From contig OZ037772.1 of NCBI GenBank assembly GCA_964035545.1, positions 2,426,501 to 2,490,500 on the forward strand: DNA of 64,000 nt, written 5' to 3'. The stretch comes from Bugula neritina (lineage: Eukaryota > Bryozoa > Gymnolaemata > Cheilostomatida > Bugulidae). The notes beneath the pieces were generated by a model, which had not been told where the DNA came from, did not search any database, and was given only the letters and a program-made list of their open reading frames with translations. The translations under genes and the position numbers were made by a program. This document shows, one piece after another, positions 1-19,400 of this stretch. The first letter of the stretch is position 1; each line of letters starts with the position of its first letter.

Positions 1-3000
1 TAGTCTACTGTATAACATAGTATATACTGTATAACATAATATACTGTATAACATAGTATACTGTATAACAAAGTATATACTGTATAACATAGTATACTGT
101 ATAACATAATATACTATATAACGTAGTATACCGTATAACATAGTATACTGTATGACATAATATACTGTATAACATAGTATACTGTATAACATAGTATATA
201 CTGTATAACATAATATACTGTATAACATAGTATACTGTTTAACATAATATACTGTATAACATAGTATACTGTATGACATAGTATACTGTATAACAAAATA
301 TACTGTATAACATATTATACAGTATAACATAGTATACTGTATAACATAATATACTGTATAACATAGTATATACTGTATAACATAATATACTGTATAACAT
401 AATATACTGTATAACATAGTATACTGTATAACATAATATACTATATAACGTAGTATACCGTATAACATAGTATACTGTATGACATAATATACTGTATAAC
501 ATAATATATACTCTACAACATAGTATACTGTATAACATAGTATACTGTATGACATAATATACTGTATGACATAGTATACCGTATAACATAGTATACTGTA
601 TAACATAGTATACTGTATAACATAATATACTGTATAACATAATATGCTGTATAACATAATATACTGTATAACATAGTATACTGTATAACATAATATACTG
701 TATAACATAGTATACCGTATAACATAGTATACTGCATAACATAGTATACTGTATAACATAATATACTGTATAACATAATATAGGTACTGTATAACATAAT
801 ATACTGTATAACATAGTATACTGTATAACATAGTATACTGTATGACATAATATACTGTATAACATAATATACTGTATAACATAATATACTGTATAACATA
901 GTATGCTGTATAACATAATATGCTGTATAACATAATATACTGTATAACATAATATACTGTATAACATAGTATACTGTATAACATAGTATACTGTATAACA
1001 TAGTATACTGTATAACATAATATACTGTATGACCTAATATACTGTATAACATAATATACTGTATAACATAATATACTGTATAACATAATATACTGTATAA
1101 CCTAATACACTGTATAACATAATATACTGTATAACATAGTATACTGTATAACATAGTATACTGTATAACATAATATACTGTATAACATAATATGCTGTAT
1201 AACATAGTATACTGTATAATATAGTATACTGTATAACATAATATATTGTATAACATTATACACTGTATAACATAATATGCTGTATAACATAATATACTGT
1301 ATAACATAGTATACTGTATAACATAGTATACTGTATAACGTAGTATACTGTATAACATAATGTACTGTATAACATAATATACTGTATAACATAGTATACT
1401 GCATAACATAATATACTGTATAACATAGTATACTGTATAGCCTAATATACTGTATAACATAGTATACTGTATAACATAGTATACTGTATAACATAGTCTA
1501 CTGTATAACATAGTATATACTGTATAACATAATATACTGTATAACATAGTATACTGTATAACAAAGTATATACTGTATAACATAATATACTGTATAACAT
1601 AGTATACTGTATAACATAGTATACTGTATAACATAATATACTGTATAACATAGTATACTGTATAACATAATATACTATATAACGTAGTATACCGTATAAC
1701 ATAGTATACTGTATGACATAATATACTGTATAACATAGTATACTGTATAACATAGTATATACTGTATAACATAACATACTGTATAACATAGTATACTGTA
1801 TAACATAATATACTGTATAACATAGTATACTGTATGACATAGTATACTGTATAACAAAATATACTGTATAACATATTATACAGTATAACATAGTAAACTG
1901 TATTACATAATATACTGTATAACATAGTATATACTGTATAACATAATATACTGTATAACATAGTATACTGTATGACATAGTATACTGTATAACATAATAT
2001 ACTGTATAACATAATATACAGTATAACATAGTATACTGTATAACATAGTATACTGTATAACATAGTATACTGTATAACATAGTATACTGTATTACATAAT
2101 ATACTGTATAACATAGTATACTGTATAACATAGTACACTGTATAACATAGTATACTGTATAACATAATATACTGTATAACATAGTATACCGTATAACATA
2201 GTATACCGTATAACATAGTATACTGTATAACATAGTATACTGTATAACATAGTATACTGTATAACATAAAATACTGTATAACATAGTATACTGTATAACA
2301 TAGTATACTGTATAACATAGTATACTGTATAACATAGCATACTGTATAACATAGTATACTGTATAACATAGTATACTGTATAACATAATATACTGTATAA
2401 CATAGTATACCGTATAACATAGTATACCGTATAACATAGTATACTGTATAACATAGTATACTGTATAACATAATATACTGTACAACATAGTATACTGTAT
2501 AACATAATATACTGTATAACATAATATACTGTATAACATAGTATACTGTATAACATAGTATACTGTATAACATAGTATACTGTATAACATAATATGCTGT
2601 ATGACATAATATACTGTATAACATAATATACCTTATAACATAATATACTGTATAACATAATATACTGTATAACATAGTATACTGTATAACATAGTATACT
2701 GTATAACATAGTATACCGTATAACATAGTATACTGTATAACATAATATACTGTATAACATATTATAGGTACTGTATAACATAATATACTGTATAACATAA
2801 TACACTGTATAACATAATATACTGTATAACATGATATGCTGTATAACATAATATACTGTATAACATAGTATACTGTATAACATAATATACTGTATAACAT
2901 AGTATACCGTATAACATAGTATACTGTATAACATAGTATACTGTATAACATAATATACTGTATAACATAATATAGGTACTGTATAACATAATATACTGTA

Positions 3001-4486
3001 TAACATAGTATACTGTATAACATAGTATACTGTATGACATAATATACTGTATAACATAATATACTGTATAACATAATATACTGTATAACCTAATATACTG
3101 TATAACACAATATACTGTATAACATAGTATACTGTATAACATAGTATACTGTATAACATAAAATACTGTATAACATAGTATGCTGTATAACATAATATGC
3201 TGTATAACATAATATACTGTATAACATAATATACTGTATAACATAGTATACTGTATAACATAGTATACTGCATAACATAGTATACTGTATAACATAATAT
3301 ACTGTATGACATAATATACTGTATAACATAATATACTGTATAACATAATATACTGTATAACATAATATACTGTATAACATAATATACTGTATAACATAAT
3401 ATACTGTATAACATAGTATACTGTATAACATAGTATACTGTATAACATAATATACTGTATAACATAATATGCTGTATAACATAGTATACTGTATAACATA
3501 GTATACTGTATAACATATAATATTGTATAACATAATACACTGTATAACATAATATGCTGTATAACATAATATGCTGTATAACATAATATACTGTATAACA
3601 TAAGATACTGTATAACATAGTATACTGTATAACATAGTGTACTGTATAACATAGTATACTGTATAACATAATATACTGTATGACATAATATACTGTATAA
3701 CATAGTATACTGTATAACATAGTATACTGTATAACATAACATATTGTATAACATAATACACTGTATAACATAATATGCTGTATAACATAATATGCTGTAT
3801 AACATAATATACTGTATAACATAAGATACTGTATAACATAGTATACTGTATAACATAGTATACTGTATAACATAGTATACTGTATAACATAGTATACTGT
3901 ATAACATAATATACAGTATAACATAGTATACTGTATAACATAATATACTGTATAACATAATATACAGTATAACATAGTATACTGTATAACATAGTATACT
4001 GTATAACATACTATACTGTATAACATAGTATACTGTATTACATAATATACTGTATAACATAGTATACTGTATAACATAGTATACTGTATAACATAGTATA
4101 CTGTATAACATAATATACTGTATAACATAGTATACTGTATAACATAGTATACCGTATAACATAGTATACTGTATAACATAGTATACTGTATAACATAGTA
4201 TACTGTATAACATAGTATACTGTATAACATAGTATACTGTATAACATAATATACTGTATAACATAATATACTGTATAACATGGTATACTGTATAACATGG
4301 TATACTGTATAACATAGTATACTGTATAACATAGTATACTGTATAACATAGTATACTGTATAACATAGTATACTGTATAACATAGTATACTGTATAACAT
4401 AGTATACTGTATAACATAGTATACTGTATAACATAGTATACCGTATAACATAGTATACTGTATAACATAATATACTGTATAACATA

Positions 4487-7400
4487 TTATACTGTATAAC
4501 ATAGTATACTGTATAACATAATATACTGTATAACATAGTATACTGTATAACATAGTATACTGTATAACATAGTATACTGTATAACATAGTATACTGTATA
4601 ACATAGTATACTGTATGACATAGTATGCTGTATGACATAATATGCTGTATGACATAATATACTGTATAACATAATATACTGTATAACATAATATACTGTA
4701 TAACATAGTATACTGTATAACATAGTATACTGTATAACCTAGTATACCGTATAACATAGTATACTGTATAACATAGTATACTGTATAACATAATATACTG
4801 TATAACATAATATAGGTACTGTATAACATAATATACTGTATAACATAATACACTGTATAACATAATATACTGTATAACATAATATGCTGTATAACATAAT
4901 ATACTGTATAACATAGTATACTGTATAACATAATATACTGTATAACATAGTATACCGTATAACATAGTATACTGTATAACATAGTATACTGTATAACATA
5001 GTATACTGTATAACATAATATACTGTATAACATAATATAGGTACTGTATAACATAATATACTGTGTAACATAGTATACTGTATAACATAGTATACTGTAT
5101 GACATAGTATACTGTATGACATAATATACTGTATAACATAATATACTGTATAACATAATATACTGTATAACCTAATATACTGTATAACACAATATACTGT
5201 ATAACATAGTATACTGTATAATATAGTATACTGTATAACATAAAATACTGTATAACATAGTATGCTGTATAACATAATATGCTGTATAACATAATATACT
5301 GTATAACATAATATACTGTATAACATAGTATACTGTATAACATAGTATACTGTATAACATAGTATACTGTATAACATAATATACTGTATGACATAATATA
5401 CTGTATAACATAATATACTGTATAACATAATATACTGTATAACATAATATACTGTATAACCTAATACACTGTATAACATAATATACTGTATAACATAGTA
5501 TACTGTATAACATAGTATACTGTATAACATAATATACTGTATAACATAATATGCTGTATAACATAATATACTGTATAACATAGTATACTGTATAACATAA
5601 TATATTGTATAACATAATACACTGTATAACATAATATGCTGTATAACATAATATGCTGTATAACATAATATACTGTATAACATAAGATACTGTATAACAT
5701 AGTATACTGTATAACATAATATACTGTATAACATAATATACTGTATAACATAGTATACTGTATAACATAGTATACTGTATAACATAGTATACCGTATAAC
5801 ATAGTATACTGTATAACATAATATACTGTATAACATATTATAGGTACTGTATAACATAATAAACTGTATAACATAATACACTGTATAACATAATATACTG
5901 TATAACATGATATGCTGTATAACATAATATACTGTATAACATAGTATACTGTATAACATAATATACTGTATAACATAGTATACCGTATAACATAGTATAC
6001 TGTATAACATAGTATACTGTATAACATAATATACTGTATAACATAATATAGGTACTGTATAACATAATATACTGTATAACATAGTATACTGTATGACATA
6101 ATATACTGTATAACATAATATACTGTATAACATAATATACTGTATAACCTAATATACTGTATAACACAATATACTGTATAACATAGTATACTGTATAACA
6201 TAGTATACTGTATAACATAAAATACTGTATAACATAGTATGCTGTATAACATAATATGCTGTATAACATAATATACTGTATAACATAATATACTGTATAA
6301 CATAGTATACTGTATAACATAGTATACTGTATAACATAGTATACTGTATAACATAATATACTGTATGACATTATATACTGTATAACATAATATACTGTAT
6401 AACATAATATACTGTATAACATAATATACTGTATAACATAATATACTGTATAACATAGTATACTGTATAACATAGTATACTGTATAACATAATATACTGT
6501 ATAACATAATATGCTGTATAACATAGTATACTGTATAACATAGTATACTGTATAACATATAATATTGTATAACATAATACACTGTATAACATAATATGCT
6601 GTATAACATAATATGCTGTATAACATAATATACTGTATAACATAAGATACTGTATAACATAGTCTACTGTATAACATAGTATACTGTATAACATAGTATA
6701 CTGTATAACATAGTATACTGTATAACATAATATACTGTATAACATAATATACTGTATAACATAGTATACTGTATAACATAGTATACTGTATAACATAACA
6801 TATTGTATAACATAATACACTGTATAACATAATATGCTGTATAACATAATATGCTGTATAACATAATATACTGTATAACATAAGATACTGTATAACATAG
6901 TATACTGTATAACATAGTATACTGTATAACATAGTATACTGTATAACATAGTATACTGTATAACATAATATACAGTATAACATAGTATACTGTATAACAT
7001 AATATACTGTATAACATAATATACAGTATAACATAGTATACTGTATAACATAGTATACTGTATAACATACTATACTGTATAACATAGTATACTGTATTAC
7101 ATAATATACTGTATAACATAGTATACTGTATAACATAGTATACTGTATAACATAGTATACTGTATAACATAATATACTGTATAACATAGTATACTGTATA
7201 ACATAGTGTACCGTATAACATAGTATACTGTATAACATAGTATACTGTATAACATAATATACTGTATAACATAGTATACTGTATAACATAATATACTGTA
7301 TAACATAATATACTGTATAACATAGTATACTGTATAACATAGTATACTGTATAACATAGTATACTGTATAACATAGTATACTGTATAACATAGTATACTG

Positions 7401-10400
7401 TATAACATAGTATACTGTATAACATAGTATACTGTATAACATAGTATACTGTATAACATAGTATACTGTATAACATAGTATACCGTATAACATAGTATAC
7501 TGTATAACATAGTATACTGTATAACATAATATACTGTATAACATATTATACTGTATAACATAGTATACTGTATAACATAATATACTGTATAACATAGTAT
7601 ACTGTATAACATAGTATACTGTATAACATAGTATACTGTATAACATAGTATACTGTATAACATAGTATACTGTATGACATAGTATGCTGTATGACATAAT
7701 ATGCTGTATGACATAATATACTGTATAACATAATATACTGTATAACATAATATACTGTATAACATAGTATACTGTATAACATAGTATACTGTATAACCTA
7801 GTATACCGTATAACATAGTATACTGTATAACATAGTAAACTGTATAACATAATATACTGTATAACATAATATAGGTACTGTATAACATAATATACTGTAT
7901 AACATAATACACTGTATAACATAATATACTGTATAACATAATATGCTGTATAACATAATATACTGTATAACATAGTATACTGTATAACATAATATACTGT
8001 ATAACATAGTATACCGTATAACATAGTATACTGTATAACATAGTATACTGTATAACATAGTATACTGTATAACATAATATACTGTATAACATAATATAGG
8101 TACTGTATAACATAATATACTGTGTAACATAGTATACTGTATAACATAGTATACTGTATGACATAATATACTGTATAACATAATATACTGTATAACATAA
8201 TATACTGTAAAACCTAATATACTGTATAACACAATATACTGTATAACATAGTATACTGTATAATATAGTATACTGTATAACATAAAATACTGAATAACAT
8301 AGTATGCTGTATAACATAATATGCTGTATAACATAATATACTGTATAACATAATATACTGTATAACATAGTATACTGTATAACATAGTATACTGTATAAC
8401 ATAGTATACTGTATAACATAATATACTGTATGACATAATATACTGTATAACATAATATACTGTATAACATAATATACTGTATAACATAATATACTGTATA
8501 ACCTAATACACTGTATAACATAATATACTGTATAACATAGTATACTGTATAACATAGTATACTGTATAACATAATATACTGTATAACATAATATGCTGTA
8601 TAACATAATATACTGTATAACATAGTATACTGTATAACATAATATATTGTATAACATAATACACTGTATAACATAATATGCTGTATAACATAATATGCTG
8701 TATAACATAATATACTGTATAACATAAGATACTGTATAACATAGTATACTGTATAACATAGTATACTGTATAACATAGTATACTGTATAACATAATATAC
8801 TGTATAACATAATATACTGTATAACATAGTATACTGTATAACATAGTATTCCGTATAACATAGTATACTGTATAACATAGTATACTGTATAACATAGTAT
8901 ACTGTATAACATAATATACTGTATAACATAGTATACTGTATAACATAATATACTGTATAACATAATATACTGTATAACATAGTATACTGTATAACATAGT
9001 ATACTGTATAACATAGTATACTGTATAACATAGTATACTGTATAACATAGTATACTGTATAACATAGTATACTGTATAACATAGTATACTGTATAACATA
9101 GTATACTGTATAACATAGTATACTGTATAACATAGTATACCGTATAACATAGTATACTGTATAACATAGTATACTGTATAACATAATATACTGTATAACA
9201 TATTATACTGTATAACATAGTATACTGTATAACATAATATACTGTATAACATAGTATACTGTATAACATAGTATACTGTATAACATAGTATACTGTATAA
9301 CATAGTATACTGTATAACATAGTATACTGTATGACATAGTATGCTGTATGACATAATATGCTGTATGACATAATATACTGTATAACATAATATACTGTAT
9401 AACATAATATACTGTATAACATAGTATACTGTATAACATAGTATACTGTATAACCTAGTATACCGTATAACATAGTATACTGTATAACATAGTATACTGT
9501 ATAACATAATATACTGTATAACATAATATAGGTACTGTATAACATAATATACTGTATAACATAATACACTGTATAACATAATATACTGTATAACATAATA
9601 TGCTGTATAACATAATATACTGTATAACATAGTATACTGTATAACATAATATACTGTATAACATAGTATACCGTATAACATAGTATACTGTATAACATAG
9701 TATACTGTATAACATAGTATACTGTATAACATAATATACTGTATAACATAATATAGGTACTGTATAACATAATATACTGTGTAACATAGTATACTGTATA
9801 ACATAGTATACTGTATGACATAATATACTGTATAACATAATATACTGTATAACATAATATACTGTATAACCTAATATACTGTATAACACAATATACTGTA
9901 TAACATAGTATACTGTATAACATAGTATACTGTATAACATAATATACTGTATAACATAATATAGGTACTGTATAACATAATATACTGTATAACATAGTAT
10001 ACTTAATAACACAGTATACTGTATGACATAATATACTGTATAAAATAATATACTGTATAACATAATATACTGTATAACCTAATATACTGTATAACACAAT
10101 GTACTGTATAACATAGTATACTGTATAACATAGTATACTGTATAACATAAAATACTGTATAACATAGTATGCTGTATAACATAATATGCTGTATAACATA
10201 ATATACTGTATAACATAATATACTGTATAACATAGTATACTGTATAACATAGTATACTGTATAACATAGTATACTGTATAACATAATATACTGTATGACA
10301 TAATATACTGTATAACATAATATACTGTATAACATAATATACTGTATAACATAATATACTGTATAACATAATATACTGTATAACATAGTATACTGTATAA

Positions 10401-13400
10401 CATAGTATACTGTATAACATAATATACTGTATAACATAATATGCTGTATAACATAGTATACTGTATAACATAGTATACTGTATAACATATAATATTGTAT
10501 AACATAATACACTGTATAACATAATATGCTGTATAACATAATATGCTGTATAACATAATATACTGTATAACATAAGATACTGTATAACATAGTATACTGT
10601 ATAACATAGTATACTGTATAACATAGTATACTGTATAACATAGTATACTGTATAACATAATATACTGTATAACATAATATACTGTATAACATAGTATACT
10701 GTATAACATAGTATACTGTATAACATAACATATTGTATAACATAATACACTGTATAACATAATATGCTGTATAACATAATATGCTGTATAACATAATATA
10801 CTGTATAACATAAGATACTGTATAACATAGTATACTGTATAACATAGTATACTGTATAACATAGTATACTGTATAACATAGTATACTGTATAACATAATA
10901 TACAGTATAACATAGTATACTGTATAACATAATATACTGTATAACATAATATACAGTATAACATAGTATACTGTATAACATAGTATACTGTATAACATAC
11001 TATACTGTATAACATAGTATACTGTATTACATAATATACTGTATAACATAGTATACTGTATAACATAGTATACTGTATAACATAATATACTGTATAACAT
11101 AGTATACTGTATAACATAGTATACTGTATAACATAGTATACCGTATAACATAGTATACCGTATAACATAGTATACTGTATAACATAGTATACTGTATAAC
11201 ATAATATACTGTATAACATAGTATACTGTATAACATAATATACTGTATAACATAATATACTGTATAACATAGTATACTGTATAACATAGTATACTGTATA
11301 ACATAGTATACTGTATAACATAGTATACTGTATAACATAGTATACTGTATAACATAGTATACTGTATAACATAGTATACTGTATAACATAGTATACTGTA
11401 TAACATAGTATACCGTATAACATAGTATACTGTATAACATAGTATACTGTATAACATAATATACTGTATAACATATTATACTGTATAACATAGTATACTG
11501 TATAACATAATATACTGTATAACATAGTATACTGTATAACATAGTATACTGTATAACATAGTATACTGTATAACATAGTATACTGTATAACATAGTATAC
11601 TGTATGACATAGTATGCTGTATGACATAATATGCTGTATGACATAATATACTGTATAACATAATATACTGTATAACATAATATACTGTATAACATAGTAT
11701 ACTGTATAACATAGTATACTGTATAACCTAGTATACCGTATAACATAGTATACTGTATAACATAGTATACTGTATAACATAATATACTGTATAACATAAT
11801 ATAGGTACTGTATAACATAATATACTGTATAACATAATACACTGTATAACATAATATACTGTATAACATAATATGCTGTATAACATAATATACTGTATAA
11901 CATAGTATACTGTATAACATAATATACTGTATAACATAGTATACCGTATAACATAGTATACTGTATAACATAGTATACTGTATAACATAGTATACTGTAT
12001 AACGTAATATGCTGTATATCATAATATAGGTACTGTATAACATAATATACTGTGTAACATAGTATACTGTATAACATAGTATACTGTATGACATAATATA
12101 CTGTATAACATAATATACTGTATAACATAATATACTGTATAACCTAATATACTGTATAACACAATATACTGTATAACATAGTATACTGTATAATATAGTA
12201 TACTGTATAACATAAAATACTGTATAACATAGTATGCTGTATAACATAATATGCTGTATAACATAATATACTGTATAACATAATATACTGTATAACATAG
12301 TATACTGTATAACATAGTATACTGTATAACATAGTATACTGTATAACATAATATACTGTATGACATAATATACTGTATAACATAATATACTGTATAACAT
12401 AATATACTGTATAACATAATATACTGTATAACCTAATACACTGTATAACATAATATACTGTATAACATAGTATACTGTATAACATAGTATACTGTATAAC
12501 ATAATATACTGTATAACATAATATGCTGTATAACATAATATACTGTATAACATAGTATACTGTATAACATAATATACTGTATAACATAATATAGGTACTG
12601 TATAACATAATATACTGTATAACATAATACACTGTATAACATAATATACTGTATAACATAATATGCTGTATAACATAATATACTGTATAACATAGTATAC
12701 TGTATAACATAATATACTGTATAACATAGTATACCGTATAACATAGTATACCGTATAACATAGTATACTGTATAACATGGTATACTGTATAACATAGTAT
12801 ACTGTATAACATAATATACTGTATAACATAATATAGGTACTGTATAACATAATATACTGTGTAACATAGTATACTGTATAACATAGTATACTGTATGACA
12901 TAATATACTGTATAACATAATATACTGTATAACATAATATACTGTATAACCTAATATACTGTATAACACAATATACTGTATAACATAGTATACTGTATAA
13001 TATAGTATACTGTATAACATAAAATACTGAATAACATAGTATGCTGTATAACATAATATGCTGTATAACATAATATACTGTATAACATAATATACTGTAT
13101 AACATAGTATACTGTAGAACATAGTATACTGTATAACATAGTATACTGTATAACATAACATACTGTATGACATAATATACTGTATAACATAATATACTGT
13201 ATAACATAATATACTGTATAACATAATATACTGTATAACCTAACACACTGTATAACATAATATACTGTATAACATAGTATACTGTATAACATAGTATACT
13301 GTATAACATAATATACTGTATAACATAATATGCTGTATAACATAATATACTGTATAACATAGTATACTGTATAACATAATATATTGTATAACATAATACA

Positions 13401-16400
13401 CTGTATAACATAATATGCTGTATAACATAATATGCTGTATAACATAATATACTGTATAACATAAGATACTGTATAACATAGTATACTGTATAACATAGTA
13501 TACTGTATAACATAGTATACTGTATAACATAATATACTGTATAACATAATATACTGTATAACATAGTATACTGTATAACATAGTATTCCGTATAACATAG
13601 TATACTGTATAACATAGTATACTGTATAACATAGTATACTGTATAACATAATATACTGTATAACATAGTATACTGTATAACATAATATACTGTATAACAT
13701 AATATACTGTATAACATAGTATACTGTATAACATAGTATACTGTATAACATAGCATACTGTATAACATAGTATACTGTATAACATAGTATACTGTATAAC
13801 ATAGTATACTGTATAACATAGTATACTGTATAACATAGTATACCGTATAACATAGTATACTGTATAACATAGTATACTGTATAACATAATATACTGTATA
13901 ACATATTATACTGTATAACATAGTATACTGTATAACATAATATACTGTATAACATAGTATACTGTATAACATAGTATACTGTATAACATAGTATACTGTA
14001 TAACATAGTATACTGTATAACATAGTATACTGTATGACATAGTATGCTGTATGACATAATATGCTGTATGACATAATATACTGTATAACATAATATACTG
14101 TATAACATAATATACTGTATAACATAGTATACTGTATAACATAGTATACTGTATAACCTAGTATACCGTATAACATAGTATACTGTATAACATAGTATAC
14201 TGTATAACGTAATATACTGTATAACATAATATAGGTACTGTATAACATAATATACTGTATAACATAATACACTGTATAACATAATATACTGTATAACATA
14301 ATATGCTGTATAACATAATATACTGTATAACATAGTATACTGTATAACATAATATACTGTATAACATAGTATACCGTATAACATAGTATACTGTATAACA
14401 TAGTATACTGTATAACATAGTATACTGTATAACATAATATACTGTATAACATAATATAGGTACTGTATAACATAATATACTGTGTAACATAGTATACTGT
14501 ATAACATAGTATACTGTATGACATAATATACTGTATAACATAATATACTGTATAACATAATATACTGTATAACCTAATATACTGTATAACACAATATACT
14601 GTATAACATAGTATACTGTATAATATAGTATACTGTATAACATAAAATACTGTATAACATAGTATGCTGTATAACATAATATGCTGTATAACATAATATA
14701 CTGTATAACATAATATACTGTATAACATAGTATACTGTATAACATAGTATACTGTATAACATAGTATACTGTATAACATAATATACTGTATGACATAATA
14801 TACTGTATAACATAATATACTGTATAACATAATATACTGTATAACATAATATACTGTATAACCTAATACACTGTATAACATAATATACTGTATAACATAG
14901 TATACTGTATAACATAGTATACTGTATAACATAATATACTGTATAACATAATATGCTGTATAACATAATATACTGTATAACATAGTATACTGTATAACAT
15001 AATATATTGTATAACATAATACACTGTATAACATAATATGCTGTATAACATAAGATACTGTATAACATAGTATACTGTATAACATAATATACTGTATAAC
15101 ATAATATACTGTATAACATAGTATACTGTATAACATAGTATACTGTATAACATAGTATACCGTATAACATAGTATACTGTATAACATAGTATACCGTATA
15201 ACATAGTATACTGTATAACATAATATACTGTATAACATATTATAGGTACTGTATAACATAATATACTGTATAACATAATACACTGTATAACATAATATAC
15301 TGTATAACATAGTATACTGTATAACATAATATACTGTATAACATAGTATACTGTATAACATAGTATACTGTATAACATAGTATACTGTATAACATAGTAT
15401 ACCGTATAACATAGTATACTGTATAACATAGTATACTGTATAACATAATATACTGTATAACATATTATACTGTATAACATAGTATACTGTATAACATAAT
15501 ATACTGTATAACATAGTATACTGTATAACATAGTATACTGTATAACATAGTATACTGTATAACATAGTATACTGTATAACATAGTATACTGTATGACATA
15601 GTATGCTGTATGACATAATATGCTGTATGACATAATATACTGTATAACATAATATACTGTATAACATAATATACTGTATAACATAGTATACTGTATAACA
15701 TAGTATACTGTATAACCTAGTATACCGTATAACATAGTATACTGTATAACATAGTATACTGTATAACATAATATACTGTATAACATAATATAGGTACTGT
15801 ATAACATAATATACTGTATAACATAATACACTGTATAACATAATATACTGTATAACATAATATGCTGTATAACATAATATACTGTATAACATAGTATACT
15901 GTATAACATAATATACTGTATAACATAGTATACCGTATAACATAGTATACTGTATAACATAGTATACTGTATAACATAGTATACTGTATAACGTAATATG
16001 CTGTATATCATAATATAGGTACTGTATAACATAATATACTGTGTAACATAGTATACTGTATAACATAGTATACTGTATGACATAATATACTGTATAACAT
16101 AATATACTGTATAACATAATATACTGTATAACCTAATATACTGTATAACACAATATACTGTATAACATAGTATACTGTATAATATAGTATACTGTATAAC
16201 ATAAAATACTGTATAACATAGTATGCTGTATAACATAATATGCTGTATAACATAATATACTGTATAACATAATATACTGTATAACATAGTATACTGTATA
16301 ACATAGTATACTGTATAACATAGTATACTGTATAACATAATATACTGTATGACATAATATACTGTATAACATAATATACTGTATAACATAATATACTGTA

Positions 16401-19400
16401 TAACATAATATACTGTATAACCTAATACACTGTATAACATAATATACTGTATAACATAGTATACTGTATAACATAGTATACTGTATAACATAATATACTG
16501 TATAACATAATATGCTGTATAACATAATATACTGTATAACATAGTATACTGTATAACATAATATACTGTATAACATAATATAGGTACTGTATAACATAAT
16601 ATACTGTATAACATAATACACTGTATAACATAATATACTGTATAACATAATATGCTGTATAACATAATATACTGTATAACATAGTATACTGTATAACATA
16701 ATATACTGTATAACATAGTATACCGTATAACATAGTATACCGTATAACATAGTATACTGTATAACATGGTATACTGTATAACATAGTATACTGTATAACA
16801 TAATATACTGTATAACATAATATAGGTACTGTATAACATAATATACTGTGTAACATAGTATACTGTATAACATAGTATACTGTATGACATAATATACTGT
16901 ATAACATAATATACTGTATAACATAATATACTGTATAACCTAATATACTGTATAACACAATATACTGTATAACATAGTATACTGTATAATATAGTATACT
17001 GTATAACATAAAATACTGAATAACATAGTATGCTGTATAACATAATATGCTGTATAACATAATATACTGTATAACATAATATACTGTATAACATAGTATA
17101 CTGTAGAACATAGTATACTGTATAACATAGTATACTGTATAACATAACATACTGTATGACATAATATACTGTATAACATAATATACTGTATAACATAATA
17201 TACTGTATAACATAATATACTGTATAACCTAACACACTGTATAACATAATATACTGTATAACATAGTATACTGTATAACATAGTATACTGTATAACATAA
17301 TATACTGTATAACATAATATGCTGTATAACATAATATACTGTATAACATAGTATACTGTATAACATAATATATTGTATAACATAATACACTGTATAACAT
17401 AATATGCTGTATAACATAATATGCTGTATAACATAATATACTGTATAACATAAGATACTGTATAACATAGTATACTGTATAACATAGTATACTGTATAAC
17501 ATAGTATACTGTATAACATAATATACTGTATAACATAATATACTGTATAACATAGTATACTGTATAACATAGTATTCCGTATAACATAGTATACTGTATA
17601 ACATAGTATACTGTATAACATAGTATACTGTATAACATAATATACTGTATAACATAGTATACTGTATAACATAATATACTGTATAACATAATATACTGTA
17701 TAACATAGTATACTGTATAACATAGTATACTGTATAACATAGTATACTGTATAACATAGTATACTGTATAACATAGTATACTGTATAACATAGTATACTG
17801 TATAACATAGTATACTGTATAACATAGTATACCGTATAACATAGTATACTGTATAACATAGTATACTGTATAACATAATATACTGTATAACATATTATAC
17901 TGTATAACATAGTATACTGTATAACATAATATACTGTATAACATAGTATACTGTATAACATAGTATACTGTATAACATAGTATACTGTATAACATAGTAT
18001 ACTGTATAACATAGTATACTGTATGACATAGTATGCTGTATGACATAATATGCTGTATGACATAATATACTGTATAACATAATATACTGTATAACATAAT
18101 ATACTGTATAACATAGTATACTGTATAACATAGTATACTGTATAACCTAGTATACCGTATAACATAGTATACTGTATAACATAGTATACTGTATAACGTA
18201 ATATACTGTATAACATAATATAGGTACTGTATAACATAATATACTGTATAACATAATACACTGTATAACATAATATACTGTATAACATAATATGCTGTAT
18301 AACATAATATACTGTATAACATAGTATACTGTATAACATAATATACTGTATAACATAGTATACCGTATAACATAGTATACTGTATAACATAGTATACTGT
18401 ATAACATAGTATACTGTATAACATAATATACTGTATAACATAATATAGGTACTGTATAACATAATATACTGTGTAACATAGTATACTGTATAACATAGTA
18501 TACTGTATGACATAATATACTGTATAACATAATATACTGTATAACATAATATACTGTATAACCTAATATACTGTATAACACAATATACTGTATAACATAG
18601 TATACTGTATAATATAGTATACTGTATAACATAAAATACTGTATAACATAGTATGCTGTATAACATAATATGCTGTATAACATAATATACTGTATAACAT
18701 AATATACTGTATAACATAGTATACTGTATAACATAGTATACTGTATAACATAGTATACTGTATAACATAATATACTGTATGACATAATATACTGTATAAC
18801 ATAATATACTGTATAACATAATATACTGTATAACATAATATACTGTATAACCTAATACACTGTATAACATAATATACTGTATAACATAGTATACTGTATA
18901 ACATAGTATACTGTATAACATAATATACTGTATAACATAATATGCTGTATAACATAATATACTGTATAACATAGTATACTGTATAACATAATATATTGTA
19001 TAACATAATACACTGTATAACATAATATGCTGTATAACATAAGATACTGTATAACATAGTATACTGTATAACATAATATACTGTATAACATAATATACTG
19101 TATAACATAGTATACTGTATAACATAGTATACTGTATAACATAGTATACTGTATAACATAGTATACCGTATAACATAGTATACTGTATAACATAATATAC
19201 TGTATAACATATTATAGGTACTGTATAACATAATATACTGTATAACATAATACACTGTATAACATAATATACTGTATAACATAGTATACTGTATAACATA
19301 ATATACTGTATAACATAGTATACTGTATAACATAATATACTGTATAACATAGTATACCGTATAACATAGTATACTGTATAACATAGTATACTGTATAACA

